Source of the DNA: Hellea balneolensis | Lineage (GTDB): Bacteria; Pseudomonadota; Alphaproteobacteria; Caulobacterales; Maricaulaceae | DNA: 11,352 nt | Direction of reading: 5' to 3' | Assembly (NCBI GenBank): GCA_003233025.1 | Contig: QIKS01000191.1 | Coordinates: 1-11,352, forward strand | Part shown: positions 7,398 through 11,352 of the stretch, piece after piece | Numbering within the stretch: the stretch's first letter is position 1 | Layout of the letters: each line of letters starts with the position of its first letter | Made by a program: the position numbers and the translations under genes | Notes under the pieces: generated by a model | Told to the model about the DNA's origin: nothing | Databases searched by the model: none | The model's input: only the letters and a program-made list of their open reading frames with translations

Positions 7398-7425
7398 ATG
7401 ATTTTGGCCAGATGATTTTGGCTAG
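7384..7425. repeat. Three tandem copies of a 14-bp repeat across convergent stop codons
   Basis: Units begin at 7384, 7398 and 7412. Each starts ATGATTTTGG and differs only in the last four bases (TTAA, CCAG, CTAG). A partial relative (CTTTTGG) follows at 7427. The first unit contains the gspF TAA and the third contains the stop of the leftward ATPase gene, so the array fills the whole 24-base convergent gap. No hairpin with a T-run, and so no classic terminator, is visible here. Confidence 0.9.
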
Positions 7426-8183
7426 GCTTTTGGTTTAACGATCTCGTCATAGCACTTGATCGCATCATCCAGAGAGCCAAAATACATTTGCTCACCTTTA
7501 TGCAAAACCAAGCCTTTTGTGCATAATTGCTTTAACAGCGCCACGCTGTGCGACGCCAAAACAAGGGAGCGGCTGCCCTCGACCAGACCATCCATACGGG
7601 TTTTTACCTTTGCTTTAAAGCGGGCATCCCCGGCGCCAAGCCATTCGTCCATCAGCAAAATATCCGGCGTTATCATCGTCGAAACGGCAAAGGCCAAACG
7701 CAGACGCATGCCCGATGAATAGGTGTCAAACACCTTGTGAATATCATCGCCAAGTTCGGTAAATTCCATAATGTCAGGAAGTTTTTGTTTAATCTCCCCT
7801 AAGGAAATCCCCATTTGTAGCCCGCGCAAATAAATGTTCTCCAGCCCTGTCGCCTCGGCCTGCATCCCCATGGAAACATCAAACAAACCCTTGGCTTGAC
7901 CCTGCACTTCCAGATGTCCGGATGTGGGAAAATAAATCCCTGCCAACAGACGCAAGAGCGTGCTTTTGCCCGCGCCATTTAAGCCCAAAATCCCCAGCCG
8001 GTCGCCGGGATAAATTTCAAAGCTAATATCATGCAAGACAGGCACGGACTTGCGCAAAGAGCGGGAGAAATAAAAATCGAGCAAAAACCGAACCGGGCTG
8101 GTCATGATTTTGCGGTCGGCCGGCGTAATGGTCGGAAAATCCAGGCCGATATTTTGGGCGCGCAACAAAGGAGCAGGCATCAT
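7422..8183 (-). CDS. Polysaccharide ABC transporter ATPase (KpsT/short Wzt type)
   Basis: This 253-residue nucleotide-binding subunit powers export of a lipid-linked polysaccharide across the inner membrane. Seen are Walker A GLNGAGKST (67-75), the ABC signature YSSGMRLRLAF (155-165), Walker B ILLMDEW (175-181) followed by LGAGDARF as a D-loop, and the H-loop His in LASHS (His212). The family's own extension precedes the core (about 20-50, with the FLLDFYFSRSLRK stretch linking to the permease interface). The protein ends soon after the core, so the C-terminal carbohydrate-binding domain of long Wzt proteins is absent. That favours a KpsT-like exporter, which does not need a chain-end tag read by the ATPase. 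It starts 8 bases after the permease gene with GGAGAG upstream. ATG 8180 is an alternative start. It is the last gene of the leftward operon. Confidence 0.92.
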   Translation of the reverse strand: MMPAPLLRAQNIGLDFPTITPADRKIMTSPVRFLLDFYFSRSLRKSVPVLHDISFEIYPGDRLGILGLNGAGKSTLLRLLAGIYFPTSGHLEVQGQAKGLFDVSMGMQAEATGLENIYLRGLQMGISLGEIKQKLPDIMEFTELGDDIHKVFDTYSSGMRLRLAFAVSTMITPDILLMDEWLGAGDARFKAKVKTRMDGLVEGSRSLVLASHSVALLKQLCTKGLVLHKGEQMYFGSLDDAIKCYDEIVKPKA

Positions 8184-8191
8184 TGTCTCTC

Positions 8192-8962
8192 CTATAACCA
8201 GGTTGGAAGCTGCTTGGCAAAGCGGGCATTAAAAATATAAGCCGCCGTCAACCCCAAAACCGTAATGGTGATAACAACAATCCAGCTCAGAGGTGCGATG
8301 GGCGTGCCCAATATGGGGGCGCGAATCAATTCCAGGAAATGATGAAAAGGGTTGAGGCTTAAATAAGGCCCCAAAATACCGCCGCGGCCCTCAGCTTCAG
8401 GCATCCAGATAATCGGCGTAATAAAAAACATAACGCCCATCAACGCAGATATTATCTCACTAATATCCCGGTAGCGCGCTCCTAAAATACCAAAGACAAC
8501 CCCGTACCAAAATCCGTTGGCAATCAAAAAAATCAAACCAATTATGCTGACAAATGCATAAGGGGTAAGCGCCCAGCGAAAAACGAAATACACCCCGACG
8601 GCCACTAAAATATGATGGGCAAATTGCAACAGGGAATTAAACAGATTGACCATGACCAAATCGAGAAGCTTGGTGCCGCTATGGATCATTTGTGGTCGGT
8701 TATGAAAAACCACATTGGTGCCGCTATTCATCAATGACGTCATCAACGACCAGACAATAATGCCAAAGGCCAGATGGGGCACAAAGACGGCCAGCTCCAC
8801 ATTCATAATAACCGAGAACAAAAGCCCCAACATGGTGATAAACATCAAAGGCCCCACCAATAACCAAATCGGGCCAAGCATGGTTTTACGGTAACGCACA
8901 GCGATTTTAAACCAGGATGCATAAAACCAGTATTGCCACCGCCCTTTATCGATTTTTAACAT
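8192..8962 (-). CDS. ABC-2 type polysaccharide export permease (KpsM/Wzm type)
   Basis: This membrane subunit of about 256 residues partners the ATPase encoded just downstream. Six hydrophobic segments can be seen (numbered from Met 8968: about 32-54, 62-80, 103-131, 137-163, 174-190, 227-247). Conserved ABC-2 exporter features include the N-terminal amphipathic FKIAVRYRKTMLGPIW, ARYRDIS (164-170) and NPFHHFLELIRAPIL (206-220). Length and topology are normal for Wzm/KpsM. Two in-frame ATGs compete. GGGA (8972-8969) abuts ATG 8968 but lies 6 bases before ATG 8962, so I prefer 8962; the difference is two residues. Substrate specificity cannot be read from sequence, but the neighbouring methyltransferase and LicD-like genes point to a decorated surface polysaccharide. 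Confidence 0.92.
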   Translation of the reverse strand: MLKIDKGRWQYWFYASWFKIAVRYRKTMLGPIWLLVGPLMFITMLGLLFSVIMNVELAVFVPHLAFGIIVWSLMTSLMNSGTNVVFHNRPQMIHSGTKLLDLVMVNLFNSLLQFAHHILVAVGVYFVFRWALTPYAFVSIIGLIFLIANGFWYGVVFGILGARYRDISEIISALMGVMFFITPIIWMPEAEGRGGILGPYLSLNPFHHFLELIRAPILGTPIAPLSWIVVITITVLGLTAAYIFNARFAKQLPTWL

Positions 8963-8968
8963 CTGCAT

Positions 8969-9070
8969 TCCCGTTTCTATTTGTCCGGTGTAACCAAATT
9001 TTCCCTTAAAGCTATAATTTAATCTAACCTAGGGCCTGTGGACATTTAGGACAGGGCACCGGCACTGGCC
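8969..9070. other. 102-base gap with competing inverted repeats and an AT-rich stretch
   Basis: This gap is the longest inside the leftward glycan operon. TAGGGCC (9030-9036) and GGCCCTA (9067-9073) are a perfect 7-bp inverted repeat; the second arm includes the stop codon of the LicD-methyltransferase gene. Inside, CCTGT (9035-9039) can pair with ACAGG (9051-9055) around an 11-base loop. The two pairings share bases and so exclude each other. No T-run follows, so it is not a standard terminator. The AT-rich part (about 8988-9028) could hold a promoter for the permease, but I could not find a convincing pair of boxes. Confidence 0.35.
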
Positions 9071-10363
9071 CTAAAGCGTTTCCACTTTCTCTGCTTTCAT
9101 TAAAATAACACGGGTAACATTGGGGTCTTCGTCCCTGAATTTGGCGAACCCCGTCCCCTCTGCCAAATACGCAATCTCCAGACCCGCGCCGTCGACATTG
9201 GCAACAAAATCCTCGGTCTTGATAAACCGGCGATAATGACCATCGGAGCGCTCGTCCTCGCTGATGGTGTTACCTTCTTGTTTGCGGGCGTCATTTGAAT
9301 TTCTAAACTCCAGCAAAATTTTTCCGCCGGGCGCCAGCATTGCCTTCGCCGTGTTTAAAAACCGGTTTTGCCCATCTTGCGTAATGGCGTGCATGACAAA
9401 TCTGGAGTAAATCACATCAAAGCTCGCCGCCCGTTTTTGCTCAAATTTTTGCACTTGGGCCACATCATAAATGTTTAAAACCTCTGCCTCAATTGCGCTT
9501 TTTATCACCTCGCCCTTGGCTTTGACCAGCTCAACAGCTTGGGCGGAATAATCGCACGCCAGAACATCATGGCCAATTTGGGATAAGAACAAAGCGTCGC
9601 GCCCATTGCCACACCCAAAATCGAGCAGCCGGGACCTCGCCCCGATTTCGGAAGCACAAAATGCGGCGAACTGGCTCGGGTATTCCGCCCAGACATCATT
9701 GGATTTTTTATCCGCATAATACCCGTCCCAATATTGTTTATTATTGTTGACGGAAAAGCCCTGAAACGGCGACCAGTCAATACTTTCATACCGAAACTCC
9801 GGATTGGGCGTCTGCCAATCGGGGCCGTAAATCGCTTCTAACACAGCGGGTGGATTGTTGGGAGCCACCATAGCTACGCCTTCAATATCAATCGTGCCAA
9901 AGGGCAGAACATCCGTGGCAATCGCGCGGCCCGGAACACCAAAATACATATAAAAATCTTCGTCGACACTCCAGGAGACGAAAAATTCTATGGTCATATA
10001 AATGCCCTCTTTATACCATTTTCCAATCTTGAAATGACCATTGGTTTCAACGACGACCCGGTGGGATACGGTCTCAAGATAGCGGATAAGGCGGCGACAT
10101 TCACTGACCACATCTGCCTTTTCTTCGGCCTCGACATGGAAGCACAAATCAATATCAAAATCATGGGAAATCATTTTGCCGTCGCGCTGCGCGCCCAACA
10201 AACAACCATAACTTAGATAAATATCAATACCCGTATTGGCTTTGATATCGTCCATGATTTTTACACAATATTGCAAGCGCTCCGTCCGCTCTGCGCTTTC
10301 CATAGCCGCAAAAGATTTGGCTTTAGTCCCCCATTGGGTCGTTACCATATGTTCGTCGCTCAT
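9071..10363 (-). CDS. LicD-like nucleotidyltransferase-fold / SAM methyltransferase fusion
   Basis: This 430-residue protein has two domains. The N-terminal half (about 30-200) is LicD-like: GIDIYLSYGCLLGAQRDG (45-62), then SHDFDIDLCF (66-75) with the acidic D-x-D-x-D triad expected for metal-dependent transfer, and late AIYGPDWQTPNPEF (177-190), typical of the LicD C-terminal end. LicD proteins attach phosphocholine or similar phospho-groups to surface glycans. The C-terminal half (about 207-420) is a class I SAM methyltransferase opening with QYWDGYY and PSQFAAF, then motif I LLDFGCGNGRD (246-256), an acidic residue ending strand 2 (CDYS, 270-273), FDVIYSRFVMHAI (315-327) and LAPGGKILLEF (343-353). 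GGAG lies 6 bases before ATG 10363. The stop is inside an inverted repeat. The gene sits between another methyltransferase and the exporter permease. The acceptor, and whether the two activities act on one group, are unknown. Confidence 0.85.
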   Translation of the reverse strand: MSDEHMVTTQWGTKAKSFAAMESAERTERLQYCVKIMDDIKANTGIDIYLSYGCLLGAQRDGKMISHDFDIDLCFHVEAEEKADVVSECRRLIRYLETVSHRVVVETNGHFKIGKWYKEGIYMTIEFFVSWSVDEDFYMYFGVPGRAIATDVLPFGTIDIEGVAMVAPNNPPAVLEAIYGPDWQTPNPEFRYESIDWSPFQGFSVNNNKQYWDGYYADKKSNDVWAEYPSQFAAFCASEIGARSRLLDFGCGNGRDALFLSQIGHDVLACDYSAQAVELVKAKGEVIKSAIEAEVLNIYDVAQVQKFEQKRAASFDVIYSRFVMHAITQDGQNRFLNTAKAMLAPGGKILLEFRNSNDARKQEGNTISEDERSDGHYRRFIKTEDFVANVDGAGLEIAYLAEGTGFAKFRDEDPNVTRVILMKAEKVETL

Positions 10364-10390
10364 ACTTTCTCCGCGTCTTTTATATCAGGC

Positions 10391-11185
10391 TTAAAATGCT
10401 TTTTGTGCTGTGATTATTCGAGAAGGAGGCGACCAGTTAATGCCGCGTTCGGGCAGGTTTTTTGTATGTACTTCGACATTTCTAAACCCGGCCCAAAACA
10501 GCTCTTCTTCAATTCTCTGCCTATTAAACAAGCGCACTTCCAATGTCTTGCCCGGCCCGCCGTGAAAACACGGGTTTTCTTCGCGCACCATATACCCGCC
10601 CCCATATTCCAAATCAGCAATCCAGCTGCCAGATTCGAGCTGCTTTGAGGTATAATTGACCAAGCCAGGATAATGTTCCTTATGAGGGCCTTTATTGATG
10701 AAAGGCACGGTCAAAATAAAATGCCCGCCCTTTTTTAAAACCTTATTGGCACCGCGAAACGCGTGGCAAGGATGGGCCAAAACATGCTCAAAAACATCGG
10801 CGGATATCAACGCGTCATAACGGCCTAAATGCTCCTCCTGCGGCTCGGTGATATCCAGAAAAGGCTCCGTGTGATAATAGGTGTTAAGATAGCTGCATTT
10901 CTTGGCCAGCACCGCTGAATAAGTCGGCCCGTCCGACAGACCAACCACGTGAATATTGTTATCTTTCTTAACCTTGGACAAAGGCCCGTCACTGCCAAAA
11001 ACATATTTGGACAAGCAATAAGCTATGGCTTGCGCCCGCCCGGAACTGCCACACCCCGTACACAATTTTCCTTCACGCAGGATTTTGCTCGTGTCCAGCT
11101 CATATTGATGCGCGCACAAAGAACATGTGGCCAAAACAATGCCTTCTGGCAATTCAGCCTTTATGCGTTTTTTGCGCTTAAACAT
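10391..11185 (-). CDS. Zinc-ribbon SAM-dependent methyltransferase-like protein
   Basis: This is a 264-residue protein from ATG 11185. The N-terminus has two Cys pairs, CSLC (21-24) and CTGC (42-45), spaced like a small zinc ribbon. A Rossmann-type methyltransferase domain follows: strand 1 IHVVGLSDGP is a degenerate motif I (G-x-S-D-G rather than G-x-G-x-G), EPFLDITEP fits the following acidic part, RYDALISADVFEHV is a very typical motif IV region, and LKKGGHFILTVPF is the strand after the Pro-Gly turn, here Lys-Gly-Gly. The second half has a stretch rich in Gly and aromatics (YGGGYMVREENPCFHGGPG). The target is unknown; sugar or glycan methylation is inferred from neighbours. GGAAAG lies 8 bases before ATG 11185, while ATG 11203 has no ribosome site, hence the choice. 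The next gene begins 27 bases after its stop. Confidence 0.75.
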   Translation of the reverse strand: MFKRKKRIKAELPEGIVLATCSLCAHQYELDTSKILREGKLCTGCGSSGRAQAIAYCLSKYVFGSDGPLSKVKKDNNIHVVGLSDGPTYSAVLAKKCSYLNTYYHTEPFLDITEPQEEHLGRYDALISADVFEHVLAHPCHAFRGANKVLKKGGHFILTVPFINKGPHKEHYPGLVNYTSKQLESGSWIADLEYGGGYMVREENPCFHGGPGKTLEVRLFNRQRIEEELFWAGFRNVEVHTKNLPERGINWSPPSRIITAQKAF

Positions 11186-11193
11186 AAGCAAAA

Positions 11194-11199
11194 CTTTCC
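11194..11199 (-). promoter_or_regulatory. Ribosome binding site deciding the methyltransferase start
   Basis: GGAAAG (minus strand) is 8 bases before ATG 11185. For the upstream in-frame ATG at 11203 the site would be inside the gene and nothing comparable lies before it. Confidence 0.4.
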
Positions 11200-11221
11200 A
11201 CATATATGATTAAGCTTGCCA

Positions 11222-11352
11222 CTAAGACAATTCACTATGATCAAATTGCAGCGCCGTTTTCCCGCGCTGTTTTCGGTATTTATGGGCTTGCCATACGCCC
11301 CATTTTTTTTCAAATGTTTTTTTGTTTTTGTCAAACAAGGCTTGGCGTTCAC
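11222..11352 (-). CDS. 3' end of an upstream gene, possibly a glycosyltransferase
   Basis: Only the last 42 codons are in the window, in the frame whose stop is at 11222-11224. The peptide contains RQALFDKNKKTFEKKWG and then a basic tail (HKYRKQRGK), ending FDHSELS. An ending with F-x-x-K-W-G close to the C-terminus is common in family 2 glycosyltransferases and related capsule enzymes, and the context fits, but the fragment is too short for a firm family call. It is preferred over the overlapping frame ending at 11161, whose product is Cys/Asn/Lys-rich and lacks any pattern, and which would overlap the methyltransferase start. The stop is 36 bases before the chosen start of the next gene, so this gene likely belongs to the same leftward operon. 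Confidence 0.5.
   Translation of the reverse strand, partial: ERQALFDKNKKTFEKKWGVWQAHKYRKQRGKTALQFDHSELS

Noticed and set aside
9013..9018. TATAAT on the plus strand
   Set aside because: No matching -35 box and no rightward gene follows; it lies in AT-rich intergenic sequence.
10271..10648. 125-codon plus-strand frame
   Set aside because: It is antisense to two well-supported genes, has no family resemblance, and is best explained as a shadow frame.
11161..11352. 63-codon minus-strand frame opening with GTG at the right edge
   Set aside because: The product has no recognisable pattern and would overlap the methyltransferase start. The neighbouring frame ending at 11222 looks like a genuine protein C-terminus.

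Overview
The window looks like part of a Gram-negative chromosome, probably a proteobacterium of moderate GC content. I lean towards a marine-type alphaproteobacterium, but that is an impression from protein style and not a demonstration. The Gram-negative assignment rests on a type II secretion system (T2SS) with an outer-membrane secretin lipoprotein and on a KpsM/KpsT-type polysaccharide exporter. Coding density is very high. No gap without a gene exceeds about 110 bases, and I see no rRNA, tRNA, CRISPR array, transposase or integrase.

Region 1 (1-4399, minus strand) is a T2SS operon read right to left: gspJ, gspK, gspL, gspM, a GspN/GspC-like clamp protein, and the 5' part of gspD, which runs off the left edge. 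The genes overlap or abut (ATGA and TAGATG junctions). The order J-K-L-M-N-D matches the xps type of T2SS cluster. As given, gspD is frameshifted: the lipoprotein signal and linker are in one frame and the N0 secretin domain is in another.

Region 2 (4488-7397, plus strand) reads divergently from gspJ: a P-loop sulfotransferase overlapping a family 2 glycosyltransferase, then gspF, the inner-membrane T2SS platform protein. gspF is thus separated from the other gsp genes, on the opposite strand, with two glycan-modification genes in between. A 14-bp tandem repeat in three copies spans the stop codons of gspF and of the converging ABC ATPase gene.

Region 3 (7422-11352, minus strand) is a surface-glycan operon read right to left: the end of an upstream gene (perhaps a glycosyltransferase), a zinc-ribbon methyltransferase, a LicD-like/methyltransferase fusion, an ABC-2 permease and its ATPase. 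Together with the sulfotransferase and glycosyltransferase of region 2 it suggests synthesis, decoration (sulfate, methyl, possibly a phospho-substituent) and ABC-dependent export of a cell-surface polysaccharide. The most unusual items are the LicD-methyltransferase fusion beside the exporter, the gspD frameshift, the detached gspF with its glycan-gene insert, and the tandem repeat at the convergent 3' ends.
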